Positions 35,289 through 44,113 are shown, numbered from the stretch's first letter. The stretch: 64,000 bases of DNA from Streptomyces griseoruber (GCF_001514205.1 NZ_KQ948763.1:1-64000), one strand, 5' to 3'. Numbers and translations: made by a program. The notes: generated by a model not told the origin, from the letters alone.

Positions 35289-36141
35289 CGTCCTCAGCAG
35301 CCCCGTCGCGGACACGGTCAAGGCGCCGGATCGCGCCCACTCACGCGCGCGGGCCGCCCGCCGGCGCAAGATCGTCGTCGGGACCTCCCGGATCCTTCTC
35401 CTGGTGCTCGTCCTCGCCCTGTGGGAGGCGCTCTCCCGGGCCGAGGCCATCGATCCGTTCAACTTCTCGATGCCCTCCAAGATCTGGGACCAGATCTGGA
35501 CCTGGGTCACCCACGGGACCGCGCTCGGCTCCCTCGGCGAACAGATCTGGTACACGCTCTACGAGGCACTGCTCGGCTGGGTCATCGGTGTGATCGCCGG
35601 TGTCGTGTGCGGTATCGCGCTCGGGCGGATCACCTTCCTCGCCGATGTTCTTGGTCCATACATCAAGGTGCTCAACTCGATCCCCCGTATCGTCCTTGCG
35701 CCGATCTTCGTCATCTGGTTCGGTCTCGGCCCCGCCTCCAAGGTCGCCTCGGCCGTCGTCCTGGTGTTCTTCCCCGTCTTCTTCAACGCCTTCCAGGGCG
35801 CTCGCGAGGTCGACCGCAACCTGGTCGCCAACGCCCGTATCCTCGGGGCGAGCGACCGCAGGGTGACGCTTCAGGTCGTCATCCCCTCCGCCACCTCCTG
35901 GATCTTCACCAGCCTGCACGTCAGCTTCGGTTTCGCCCTCATCGGCGCGATCGTCGGCGAGTACATCGGCGCCACCAAGGGCATCGGCCTGCTCGTCGCA
36001 CAGTCCCAGGGCACGTTCAACGCGGCCGGTGTGTACGCGGCGATGGTCATCCTCGCCGTCGTGGCACTCGTCGCCGAGGGAGTGCTCACCTTCGCCGAGC
36101 GGCGCATCTTCCGGTGGAAGCCGTCGGGCTCCGACAGCTGA
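35278..36141 (+). CDS. ABC transporter permease
   Basis: This 287-residue inner-membrane permease of the BPD_transp_1 family has about six helices. The cytoplasmic EAA-type loop that contacts the ATPase is visible (NARILGASDRRVTLQVVIPSA). ATG 35278 is chosen because AAAGAGG lies nine bases upstream; GTG 35269 is an alternative. It overlaps the ATPase gene and is followed after 101 bases by the substrate-binding lipoprotein gene, so the three form one operon. Confidence 0.92.
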   Translation: MSPDVLSSPVADTVKAPDRAHSRARAARRRKIVVGTSRILLLVLVLALWEALSRAEAIDPFNFSMPSKIWDQIWTWVTHGTALGSLGEQIWYTLYEALLGWVIGVIAGVVCGIALGRITFLADVLGPYIKVLNSIPRIVLAPIFVIWFGLGPASKVASAVVLVFFPVFFNAFQGAREVDRNLVANARILGASDRRVTLQVVIPSATSWIFTSLHVSFGFALIGAIVGEYIGATKGIGLLVAQSQGTFNAAGVYAAMVILAVVALVAEGVLTFAERRIFRWKPSGSDS

Positions 36142-36242
36142 CGCTCGCCGAACGGCCCTCTGCCGCTTCGTTGAACGATCCTCGCCGATCCCGGCCGTTT
36201 CACCCCGCACCACCACCCCTCTCACAAGGACGTGAACCCGTC

Positions 36243-37298
36243 ATGCGCTTCTCCGCCAGACATGCCGCCCTGGCCGCCGCCGGCCTGCTCGCCCTCTCCT
36301 CCCTCACCGCCTGTGCCAACGACGCGGCGAGCACCGCCTCCACCGGCTCCGGCGGGGACGGCAAGGGGACGAAGGTCAAGATCATGGTCGGCGGCCTGGA
36401 CAAGGTCATCTACCTGCCCGCGATGCTCACCCAGCGCCTCGGCTACTTCGACGCCGAGGGCCTCGACGTCGAGCTGCTGAGCGAGCCGGCCGGTGTGCAG
36501 GCCGAGACCGCGCTCGTCTCCGGCCAGGTCCAGGGCGCCGTCGGCTTCTACGACCACACGCTCGACCTCCAGGTGAAGGGCAAGGACGTCGAGTCCGTCG
36601 TGCAGTTCTCGCAGGCGCCCGGCGAGGTGGAGATCGTCTCCACCAAGGCGGAGGGCAAGATCACCTCGCCCGAGGACTTCAAGGGCAAGAAGCTCGGCGT
36701 GACCGGCCTCGGCTCCTCGACCGACTTCCTCACCAAGTACCTTGCCGTCAAGAACGGTGTGAAGGTCAGCGAGTTCACCCCGGTCGCGGTGGGCGCGGGT
36801 CCCACGTTCATCTCGGCGCTGGAGCAGGGCGCCATCGACGCGGGCATGACGACCGACCCGACCGTCGCGAACATCCTGGACAAGAAGGTCGGCAAGGTTC
36901 TCATCGACATGAGGACGCCGCAGGGATCCATGGAGGCGCTGGGCGGCCCGTACCCGTCGTCAAGCCTGTACATGCAGACGGACTGGGTCAACAGTCACAA
37001 GGACACCGTCCAGAAGTTGGCCAATGCATTCGTCAAGACGCTCAAGTGGATGTCCACCCACAGCGCCAGCGAGATCGCCGACAAGATGCCGGCCGACTAC
37101 TCGCAGGGCAACAAGACGCTGTACGCGGTGGCCATCAAGAGCACGCTGCCGATGTTCACCAAGGACGGCGTGATGCCCGAGGAGGGCCCCGAGACCGTGG
37201 AGAAGGTGCTCAAGGCGTTCAACCCCGCCATCCAGAACGCCGACGTCGACCTGAGCAAGACCTACACCACGGAGTTCGTCGAGAAGGCGGCCGGCTGA
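36243..37298 (+). CDS. ABC transporter substrate-binding lipoprotein (NMT1/THI5-like)
   Basis: This 351-residue lipoprotein has a signal peptide ending in the lipobox LTAC (residues 21-24); Cys24 would be lipidated and anchor it outside the membrane. The mature part is an NMT1-like periplasmic-binding fold: VIYLPAMLTQRLGYFDAEGLDVEL, then GKKLGVTGLGSSTDFLTKYL and ALEQGAIDAGMTTDP. Such proteins bind pyrimidine precursors, sulfonates, nitrate or aromatic acids; the ligand is not evident. AAGGA is upstream of ATG 36243. It is the last gene of the ABC operon, convergent with the second CitB regulator. Confidence 0.9.
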   Translation: MRFSARHAALAAAGLLALSSLTACANDAASTASTGSGGDGKGTKVKIMVGGLDKVIYLPAMLTQRLGYFDAEGLDVELLSEPAGVQAETALVSGQVQGAVGFYDHTLDLQVKGKDVESVVQFSQAPGEVEIVSTKAEGKITSPEDFKGKKLGVTGLGSSTDFLTKYLAVKNGVKVSEFTPVAVGAGPTFISALEQGAIDAGMTTDPTVANILDKKVGKVLIDMRTPQGSMEALGGPYPSSSLYMQTDWVNSHKDTVQKLANAFVKTLKWMSTHSASEIADKMPADYSQGNKTLYAVAIKSTLPMFTKDGVMPEEGPETVEKVLKAFNPAIQNADVDLSKTYTTEFVEKAAG

Positions 37299-37319
37299 CG
37301 GCCCCGCCCCGCCGTGCCC

Positions 37320-38000
37320 TCAGGCGCGGGTCGCCCACACGTAACGGTGTTCCGGGCGGCCCGCGTCGCCGTATTTCAGGGTCAGCCGGGCCCGTCCCGT
37401 GCGTTCCAGGAGCTTCAGATAGCGCTGGGCGGTCTGGCGGCTCACCCCGGTCCGGTCGGCGATCTCCTGGGCCGACAGCGGCCCCTCGGCGTTCATCAGG
37501 GACTGGCGGACCAGCTCGGCGGTGGTGGGGGAGTGCCCCTTGGGCAGCCCGGGCTCCGAGGGGGCGGACAGCGCGCCGAAGATGCGGTCGACGTCGGCCT
37601 GTTCGGCCTCCCCGCCGCCGTCGAGCGTGCGGCGCAGATCGGCGTACGCCTCCAGCTTGGCGCGCAGGCCCGCGAAGTTGAACGGCTTCACCAGGTACTG
37701 GAGGGCGCCCTGACGCATCGCCGCCTGCACGGTCGAGACGTCCCGTGCCGCCGTCACCATGATCACATCGGTCTGGTGGCCGCGCCGCCGCATCTCCTGG
37801 ACGACCTCCAGGCCCGTCTCGTCGGGCAGGTAGTGGTCCAGCAGAATCAGGTCCAGGCGCGGATGCAGCTCCAGCTGGCGCAGCGCCTCGGCCGCGCTGT
37901 GGGCCTCGCCGGCGACGCGGAAGCCGGGCACCTTCTCGACGTAGGCCGCGTTGACCTGGGCGACCCTGGTGTCGTCGTCCACGACCAGGACCTCGATCAT
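37320..38000 (-). CDS. CitB-family response regulator
   Basis: This 226-residue regulator is a paralogue of the one at 33619-34311. Receiver: DDD at 8-10, Asp55 in LILLDHYLPDETGLE, Lys in YLVKPFNF. The C-terminal helix-turn-helix (LSAQEIADRTGVSRQTAQRYLKLLERTGRA) is of the CitB/DcuR type. It starts at ATG 38000 inside the end of the kinase gene (ATGA overlap), with GAGGAGG upstream. Together with the kinase it probably senses an external carboxylate and controls the nearby transporters or citrate metabolism. Confidence 0.93.
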   Translation of the reverse strand: MIEVLVVDDDTRVAQVNAAYVEKVPGFRVAGEAHSAAEALRQLELHPRLDLILLDHYLPDETGLEVVQEMRRRGHQTDVIMVTAARDVSTVQAAMRQGALQYLVKPFNFAGLRAKLEAYADLRRTLDGGGEAEQADVDRIFGALSAPSEPGLPKGHSPTTAELVRQSLMNAEGPLSAQEIADRTGVSRQTAQRYLKLLERTGRARLTLKYGDAGRPEHRYVWATRA

Positions 38001-39667
38001 CGCGACTCCTCCTCGCGCGTGCTGTTCACCGATGCGGTCAGCGCGGGTTCCAGGTCGGGTCCGGCCAGCGCCTCGGGAAGGACGACGGTGAACTCGGCGC
38101 CCCCGCCGACCGCCTCGCCGACCGTGGCGCTGCCCCCCTGCCGCTCCGCGAGCCTGCGGACCAGCGAGAGTCCGATGCCGCGTTTCCCGTGCGCGGGCGG
38201 CTTCTTCGTGGACCAGCCCTCGGTGAAGACCAGCTCGCGCTGCTCGGGCGGGATGCCGGGTCCTGTGTCCCGTATGCGCAGGACGGCGGTACGGCCCTCC
38301 GCGCGCAGTTCGACCTCCACGCGTGCGTGCGGGGTGCCGGCGACGGCGTCGAGCGCGTTGTCCACGAGGTTGCCGACGACCGTGACCAGCCCGCGCGGGT
38401 CGACGAGCCGGTCCGGCAGCCGGGTGCCGTCGGAGACCCACAGGGCGACCCCGCGCTCGGCCGCGACGGTCGCCTTGCCGACCAGCAGCGCTGCGAGCAA
38501 CGGGTCCTCGATCTTCTCGGTCACCTGCTCCGAGGTGACGCGGTGGTCGCCGACCACCTCTCCGACGAAGTCCACGGCGTCGTCGTACATCTCCAGTTCG
38601 AGCAGACCGAGGAGGGTGTGCATACGGTTGGCGTGCTCGTGGTCCTGGGCGCGCAGCGCGTCGATCAGCCCGCGCGTGGAGTCGAGCTCGCGGCCGAGCT
38701 GCTCCAGTTCGGTGCGGTCGCGCAGCGTCGCCACGGCGCCGTCGTCGTCGGTGGGCATCCGGTTGACGACCAGGACCCGCTGTCCGCGGACGGCGATCAG
38801 GTCGGTGCCGGTCACCCGGCCGGCCAGGACGTCGGCCGTACGTCCCTCGCCGAGCGCTTCGTCGGGGGAGCGGCCCACTGCCTCGTCGCCGATGCCCAGG
38901 AGCCGTTGCGCCTCGTCGTTGAGCAGCCGGACCCGACCGCTCCGGTCCAGCGCGACGACGCCCTCGCGGATGCCGTGCAGCATCGCCTCACGCTCCGCGA
39001 GCAGGGCCGAGATATCGGAGAAGGCCAGGTCACGGGTCTGCCGCTGGACCCGGCGGGAGATCAGCCAGGCGGCCAGCGCGCCCACGGCGAGCGCACCGCC
39101 GGCGTAGGCGAACAGGCCCGGGATCGCATGGATCAGACGGGCGCGCACGCTGTCGTACTCGATACCGACCGAGACCGCCCCGATGATGTCGCCGGCGCTG
39201 TCGCGCAGGGGCACCTTGCCGCGGGCCGAACGGCCCAGGGTGCCGCTGTCGATCTCCATCACGTCCTGGCCGGCCAGCGCCTTCTGCGGATCTGTCGACA
39301 CATGGCCGCCGACCTCGTCGGGGTCGGTGTGCGACCAGCGGGTGCCGTTCAGGTCCATCACGACGACGTACTCGGCGCCGCTGGCCTTGCGGATCCGTTC
39401 CGCCTCGCGCTGCACCGGGCCGTCGACCGTGGGCGGGGTCCGTCGCAGGTCCTCGGCGATCTGGGGGACCGCCGCCGTGGTCTGGGCGATGGCGAGGGCG
39501 CGGCGCATCGCCTGGTCGTCCAGCTGGTTGCTGAGCGGGGCGAGGAACAGACCGGTCGCGAGCACCACGACTCCCGCGGCGATCGCCAGCTGCATCAGCA
39601 GCACCTGCGAGAACACGCGCCGGGGCATGCCGAGGCGCAGGCGACGGGCGGGGGGAGAGGGGCTCAT
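37997..39667 (-). CDS. CitA/DcuS-type sensor histidine kinase
   Basis: This 556-residue membrane kinase has a first helix at about residues 20-42, an external PDC/CitA-type sensor domain to about 180, a second helix near 190-210 (LFAYAGGALAVGALAAWLI), a cytoplasmic PAS domain (LHGIREGVVALDRSGRVRLLN) and a Spo0B-like acceptor helix with DHEHANRMHTLLGL, His about 344. The ATPase has NLVDNALDAV and DTGPGIPPEQ, with KRGIGLSLVRRL. CitA and DcuS relatives detect citrate or C4-dicarboxylates; the ligand here is unverified. It forms an operon with the regulator. No ribosome site is seen before ATG 39667. Confidence 0.92.
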   Translation of the reverse strand: MSPSPPARRLRLGMPRRVFSQVLLMQLAIAAGVVVLATGLFLAPLSNQLDDQAMRRALAIAQTTAAVPQIAEDLRRTPPTVDGPVQREAERIRKASGAEYVVVMDLNGTRWSHTDPDEVGGHVSTDPQKALAGQDVMEIDSGTLGRSARGKVPLRDSAGDIIGAVSVGIEYDSVRARLIHAIPGLFAYAGGALAVGALAAWLISRRVQRQTRDLAFSDISALLAEREAMLHGIREGVVALDRSGRVRLLNDEAQRLLGIGDEAVGRSPDEALGEGRTADVLAGRVTGTDLIAVRGQRVLVVNRMPTDDDGAVATLRDRTELEQLGRELDSTRGLIDALRAQDHEHANRMHTLLGLLELEMYDDAVDFVGEVVGDHRVTSEQVTEKIEDPLLAALLVGKATVAAERGVALWVSDGTRLPDRLVDPRGLVTVVGNLVDNALDAVAGTPHARVEVELRAEGRTAVLRIRDTGPGIPPEQRELVFTEGWSTKKPPAHGKRGIGLSLVRRLAERQGGSATVGEAVGGGAEFTVVLPEALAGPDLEPALTASVNSTREEESR

Positions 39668-39798
39668 ACCCAAGACGGTACGTGGGCGGGGCGGTGGAGC
39701 CGTAGGGGTGTGTGGTGTGGATCTCTTGACCGGCTCAAGAGGAAACGGTTCGGAGGGGCCCCGCGCGGGGCTCGGGATCCACCATGGACACGGCTGCG

Positions 39799-40740
39799 TC
39801 AGCCAACCGCCGCGACCGCCAGTTCGCGCACCGCCACCACGTCCATCCGCGCGGGTGAACCGAGGACCGACACCCCACAGCTCTCCTGGCGGGGCGGCCG
39901 GGACGCACCCTGGGCCACCACGACCCGCCAGTGGCGCCCGTCGGTGTGCGCGACGGTCACCTCCCAGCGTGGCGCCTCGCCGGTGGTGAGGACGACGTCG
40001 AGCGCCTCGGCGCGGTCCTCGCCGGTCGCCCGGCGCACGGCCAGCTCCGCGGCCTGCCCGGGCCGCTCCCAGGTGGAACGCCCGCGGCAGCCCTCCACGA
40101 CGACCCGCCCCTCCTGGACGCCGTGCAGGACCTCCTTGACGGTGTGGGCCTCGGCGCGGCCGTACACGTAGCCGTGCGGCAGGACGAGGACCGTCGGGGA
40201 GAAGCGATGACCGCCCAGATGAGTGACCTCCCACACGCCCTGTACGCCCGAGGCGGCCAGCTCGGCCGCGAGCGGGCGGCCCAGCAGGGCGCAGCAGCGG
40301 TCGCGCTTGCCGTTGGTGCAGACGAGGGCGAGCGGATCACCGGTGTGCGGGCCGCCCCGCAGCGCGGTGTCGAAGCCGCGGTGGTCGCCCCGGCCGAGCG
40401 CGGCGAAGTCGAGGTCGAGCAGCCGCGCGGGGTCGGTGGTCGTGGCGGAGTGCAGCCAGACGTTCCCCGGCGCGGTGTGGGCCGCGTAGACCTGCCGTAC
40501 GGGCGGCGGCATACCGGGGTCGGCGTGCCGGCCCGGGCGGCGGATGAGCGCGATCCGCACGCCCGTGTCCTGGGCGGCCGCTTCCAGGGCTCGGCCCAGT
40601 ACGGGGTCCAGATGGCTCGAGGTGAGCGCCTTGGCACCCCACGGACCGGCCTGTTCCAGCAGGAGCCAGGTCGAGGCGGTGGCCGCGGTTCCGGGCATGG
40701 GCTCGCCGAGGTTCCGCGAGTCGGTCGCGCACGTACTCAC
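39799..40740 (-). CDS. Sucrase/ferredoxin-like family protein
   Basis: This 313-residue protein of the thioredoxin-fold ferredoxin-like family has conserved cysteines in LVCTNGKRDRCCALLG and histidines in VTHLGGHRF, which could hold a [2Fe-2S] cluster. It starts at GTG 40740, immediately after an iron box and without a ribosome site, so it may be leaderless; ATG 40698 is an alternative. The iron box predicts expression under iron limitation through a DtxR/IdeR-type repressor (DmdR1 in Streptomyces). Relatives occur near siderophore uptake genes, so a role in iron release or redox is plausible but unproven. Confidence 0.8.
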   Translation of the reverse strand: MSTCATDSRNLGEPMPGTAATASTWLLLEQAGPWGAKALTSSHLDPVLGRALEAAAQDTGVRIALIRRPGRHADPGMPPPVRQVYAAHTAPGNVWLHSATTTDPARLLDLDFAALGRGDHRGFDTALRGGPHTGDPLALVCTNGKRDRCCALLGRPLAAELAASGVQGVWEVTHLGGHRFSPTVLVLPHGYVYGRAEAHTVKEVLHGVQEGRVVVEGCRGRSTWERPGQAAELAVRRATGEDRAEALDVVLTTGEAPRWEVTVAHTDGRHWRVVVAQGASRPPRQESCGVSVLGSPARMDVVAVRELAVAAVG

Positions 40741-40759
40741 AGAGGTGAGCCTAACCTGA
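40741..40759 (-). promoter_or_regulatory. Iron box (DmdR1/IdeR operator)
   Basis: Read on the minus strand, TCAGGTTAGGCTCACCTCT agrees with the Streptomyces iron box TTAGGTTAGGCTCACCTAA at 16 of 19 positions. It abuts the start codon of the sucrase/ferredoxin-like gene. Confidence 0.8.
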
Positions 40760-40929
40760 CTTGACGCGCCGCACCTCCCACGGCGCCTGTGGATCGCCGT
40801 GGAGTCCTCGGGGTGGGCCTGTGCGGGTGGTCTTCGCCCAGGTCACGAGCGACAACGCGGCTGGGGTCCCTCCCTCTGGGGGAGTGCGGACCAGACCCCG
40901 CGTCTGCGGCGTGACCCAAACGACAGGCC

Positions 40930-42210
40930 CTAGGGGAGGTGCTGGGGCGGCCTCGGTCCCACGTAGTGCCCGCTGGGACGCATCCGCAGGGGGCGTTCGC
41001 CGTACTCCTCCAGGGCGTGGGCGATCCAGCCTGCCGTCCGGGCCACCGCGAAGATCGTCTCGCCCGCCGCGGCCTCCATGCCGAAGGAGGCGGTCAGGAC
41101 GCCGAGCGCGAGGTCGACGTTGGCGTGCAACGGGGAGTGGCGGGCGGTCGTGGTCACGATGTCGCGTGCCGCGGCGAGGGCGGGTGCCGCGTCCGGAATG
41201 TCCTCCAGGAGGGCGAACAGGGCACGCGCGCGTGGGTCCTCGCCGGGGTAGAGCCGGTGGCCGAGGCCGGGGATGCGGCGGCCGGCCCGCAGCTCCTGGG
41301 CGATCACCGGTCCCGCGTCGCCCAGGTCGAGGACCTCCTCCAGCAGCCGGTGCGCGAGTCCGCTCGCGGCGCCGTGCAGAGGCCCCTCGATGACGCCGAG
41401 CCCGGCCGAGACGGCCGCGTAGGGGTGCGCGCGGGCCGAGGCGGCGACCCGCACCGCGAGCGTCGAGGCGGCCAGGTCGTGGTCGACGAGCAGACCGAGC
41501 GCGGTGTCCAGGACGCGAAGCTTCGCCTCGTCGACGGGCCGCGCGGTCAGCCGTGCCCACAGGCGCCGGGCCAGGGAGCCCTCGTCGCGGTGGGTGGGCC
41601 GCCCGGGCGGGAGAGCGGCGACAAGGGTGGGGATCAGGATGCGCGCGGTGCCGAGCACGGCCTCCTCGGTGAGGTCGAACCGCAGCGGGTCGGCGACGGC
41701 CGCGGCGACGGCGGCGACCCGCAACCGGTCGGTGGGGCCGCTGTGTTCGGGCAGCGCGTCGACCGCGCGGCGGGCGGCCTCGACGGAGGCGGCGGGTGCG
41801 GTGAAGGCGGTGCCGGCGAGCAGGCGGCCGGTCCACAGCCACTCCGCGACCTCTTCGTACGGGTGCCGGGCGGCCAGTTCGGTCGCGTCGACACCGCGGT
41901 AGTAGTACCGGTCCTTGTCGATGAGGGTGAGCCGGGTCCGCACGGACAGCTCTCCGCCCGCACCGGGACTCCCGCCGCTCTCCCGCCTGTTGCGCCGCGC
42001 GAGCGCCTCGACCTCCTTCGCGTCGAAGGTGCTGCCCCGGCCGCCGGGCGTGCGTCTGCTGCTGAGCTGACCGCGGCTCACATACGCGTACACGGTCTCG
42101 GGTTTCACGCCGAGCAGTTCGGCGGCCTCCTTGGTGCTCAGCCGTCGGTCCGGGTGGCCGGGGGCGGGTTGGTGATCGCGCATGGGGGCCACCGTATCCG
42201 CAGCAGACAT
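40930..42210 (-). CDS. Citrate synthase-like protein with N-terminal DNA-binding domain
   Basis: This 426-residue protein starts at ATG 42210; ATG 42183 is an alternative. Residues 15-65 are a MerR/excisionase-type helix-turn-helix (LSTKEAAELLGVKPETVYAYVSRGQL, then RGSTFDAKEVEAL). From residue 90 on it is a citrate synthase fold: RYYYRGVDATELA, IEGPLHGAASGLAHRLL with the substrate His, IPGLGHRLYPGEDPRA with the second His, and LHANVDLALGVL with the expected Asp. It could be a regulator that senses oxaloacetate or acetyl-CoA, or an enzyme that also binds DNA. It is divergent from a second citrate synthase, with repeats between. Confidence 0.85.
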   Translation of the reverse strand: MSAADTVAPMRDHQPAPGHPDRRLSTKEAAELLGVKPETVYAYVSRGQLSSRRTPGGRGSTFDAKEVEALARRNRRESGGSPGAGGELSVRTRLTLIDKDRYYYRGVDATELAARHPYEEVAEWLWTGRLLAGTAFTAPAASVEAARRAVDALPEHSGPTDRLRVAAVAAAVADPLRFDLTEEAVLGTARILIPTLVAALPPGRPTHRDEGSLARRLWARLTARPVDEAKLRVLDTALGLLVDHDLAASTLAVRVAASARAHPYAAVSAGLGVIEGPLHGAASGLAHRLLEEVLDLGDAGPVIAQELRAGRRIPGLGHRLYPGEDPRARALFALLEDIPDAAPALAAARDIVTTTARHSPLHANVDLALGVLTASFGMEAAAGETIFAVARTAGWIAHALEEYGERPLRMRPSGHYVGPRPPQHLP

Positions 42211-42212
42211 GT

Positions 42213-42227
42213 ATTGATTCAATCAAT
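42213..42227. promoter_or_regulatory. Palindrome between the divergent citrate synthase genes
   Basis: ATTGATT-C-AATCAAT is a perfect 7-bp inverted repeat with a 1-base centre, just upstream of the HTH-citrate synthase start. Its arms share AATCAA with the tandem repeats at 42257-42286. Confidence 0.6.
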
Positions 42228-42256
42228 ATTGACAGAAATTTCGTCAATCATGGACA

Positions 42257-42286
42257 GTGAAATCAAGTTGAATCAAGTCGAATCAA
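42257..42286. repeat. Three tandem 10-bp repeats, candidate operator
   Basis: GTGAAATCAA, GTTGAATCAA and GTCGAATCAA follow one another without gaps, ending 16 bases before the citrate synthase ATG. The ribosome site AAGGAGG follows at 42291. One repeat per helical turn is typical of cooperative protein binding. Confidence 0.65.
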
Positions 42287-42302
42287 TCGCAAGGAGGAAG
42301 TC

Positions 42303-43496
42303 ATGACCGTCACCCCGTCGGCCGCCCGGCCCGTCCACCCGTCCACGTCCGCGCCCGCGCTCCTCGACGCACCGCGCGGTCTCGCCGGTGTCGTCGTCGC
42401 CGACACCGAGGTCGGTGACGTCCGGGGGCGCGAGGGCTTCTACCACTACCGCCAGTACTCGGCCGTCGACCTGGCGCACGCCCGCCCCTTCGAGGACGTG
42501 TGGCACCTCCTGATCCACGGCGAACTGCCGGACGCGGAACGGAGCGCCGCCTTCGCCGCCGAGACCGCCGCCCTGCGACGGCTCCCACGGGCGGTGGCGG
42601 CGGCGCTGCCCGCCGTCGCCGCGGCCGGTGGGGCGAACCCCCTGGCCGGGATGCGGACGGCCCTGTCGCTGCTGGGCGCGGAGAACGGCTTCCGGCCGGT
42701 GTACGACATCGACGCGGACCGGCGCCGCGCCGACACCGTCGTGGCGGCCGCGGCCGTGCCGACCCTGCTCACCGCGCTGTACCGGCTGGGGAACGGGCTC
42801 GACCCCGTCGAGCCGCGCGAGGACCTGTCGTACGCGGCGAACTATCTCTACATGCTGACCGGGACGGAGCCCCATGCGGAGCGGGTCCGGGCGGTCGAGC
42901 AGTATCTGATCTCAACCATTGATCATGGATTCAATGCGTCAACGTTCACGGCCCGGGTGATCGCCTCGACCGGGGCCGATGTGGCCGCGTGTCTGGTGGG
43001 GGCGGTGGGTGCGCTGTCGGGGCCGCTGCACGGGGGTGCGCCCAGCCGGGCACTGGACACCCTGGACGCGATCGGCACCCCCGACCGCATCGACCCCTGG
43101 ATCCGGGAGCGGGTGCTTGCCGGCGAGCGCATCATGGGCTTCGGTCACGCCGTGTACCGCACGGAGGACCCGCGCTCGCACATGCTCCGGGAGACGGCGC
43201 TGCGGTTCGGAGGGGCGCGGGTCGAGTTCGCCGTGGAGGTGGAACGGCGTGTGGAGGCGATCCTCGCCGAACTGAAGCCGGGCCGTGAGCTGCACACCAA
43301 CGTGGAGTTCTACGCCGGCGTGGTCATGGAGCTGTGCGGGCTGCCCCGCGAGATGTTCACCCCCACGTTCGCGGCGGCGCGGGTGGTGGGCTGGAGCGCC
43401 AACATCCTGGAGCAGGCCGAGGATACGAAGATCATCCGTCCCATGGCGCGGTACGTGGGGCCGGGGGCGCCGGTGGCGGTGCCGGAGGCTGCCTGA
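42303..43496 (+). CDS. Citrate synthase (type 2-like)
   Basis: This 397-residue enzyme condenses oxaloacetate with acetyl-CoA, or propionyl-CoA in methylcitrate synthases. Substrate histidines: GPLHGGAPSRALD and IMGFGHAVYRTEDPRS. The usual catalytic Asp in NVDFY is Glu here (LHTNVEFYAGVVMELCGLP), as also remembered in some actinobacterial CitA proteins. The ribosome site AAGGAGG is strong. It is divergent from the DNA-binding paralogue, which probably regulates it through the repeats in the gap. It may act as a secondary citrate or methylcitrate synthase rather than the main TCA enzyme. Confidence 0.88.
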   Translation: MTVTPSAARPVHPSTSAPALLDAPRGLAGVVVADTEVGDVRGREGFYHYRQYSAVDLAHARPFEDVWHLLIHGELPDAERSAAFAAETAALRRLPRAVAAALPAVAAAGGANPLAGMRTALSLLGAENGFRPVYDIDADRRRADTVVAAAAVPTLLTALYRLGNGLDPVEPREDLSYAANYLYMLTGTEPHAERVRAVEQYLISTIDHGFNASTFTARVIASTGADVAACLVGAVGALSGPLHGGAPSRALDTLDAIGTPDRIDPWIRERVLAGERIMGFGHAVYRTEDPRSHMLRETALRFGGARVEFAVEVERRVEAILAELKPGRELHTNVEFYAGVVMELCGLPREMFTPTFAAARVVGWSANILEQAEDTKIIRPMARYVGPGAPVAVPEAA

Positions 43497-43661
43497 AGGG
43501 GGCGCCCGGACGCTTGCACCGCAGAGAGGGCGCGGTCGCGGACAGGTCGTATCGGAGGGGGCGCGCACGGCGCACGGCGGGCGCACGCGCCGTGGGCCCG
43601 GTGTCGCGAGTGGCGTACCGGGCCCGTTGCGGGGGAGTTCGATGCTCTCCCCGAAGCCGTG

Positions 43662-43901
43662 TCACGCGTCCGGGATGTCGACCTTCGCGCGAATGAGGGT
43701 CTCGCGCGTGATGACGACGATGCGTTCGTAGTCGGCGCGGGAGGCGTCGGACGGAAGGTCGGGGTCCAGCGAATCCGTGGCGTCCGTGCCGATCACTGCG
43801 AAGTTCCCGTCGGCCAACTCGAAGATGTCGGGGCAGTTGCCCCCTCCCGTGCTCCCCCGCTCGGCTGGGGCCGCACCGATCCGACGGATGATCTGACTCA
43901 C
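43662..43901 (-). CDS. Small hypothetical protein
   Basis: This 79-residue protein starts at GTG 43901, preceded by AAGGGAAG. It is acidic, with GNCPDIFELADGNFAVIGTDATD in the middle and a C-terminal ADYERIVVITRETLIRAKVDIPDA. It resembles small proteins encoded beside DUF6082 genes and regulators in Streptomyces. The neighbour on the same strand is a DUF6082-like gene about 210 bases upstream. No known domain is recognised. Confidence 0.65.
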   Translation of the reverse strand: MSQIIRRIGAAPAERGSTGGGNCPDIFELADGNFAVIGTDATDSLDPDLPSDASRADYERIVVITRETLIRAKVDIPDA

Positions 43902-44113
43902 TGTTGCTTCCCTTGGTCCATTGGCTTGCGCACGACGACTGCTCGATGCAAGGCGGACCCTGTGGGGTGCACTCGTCATCCGGCGGCGTAGGCGACGATG
44001 GTGTGGGGTCCTCTACGCGATCAAGCGCGAGTCAACTCCCTGACGCCCCCATCAACTGCGCACTTGACCGGTTCGTTATGGGCCGTCGGCGTGAACCTCG
44101 GAGCGCGCGCCCT

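Noticed and set aside
42905..42940. AT-rich ATTGATCATGGATTCAAT inside the citrate synthase gene as another operator
   Set aside because: It partly resembles the repeats upstream but is within coding sequence, imperfect and alone.
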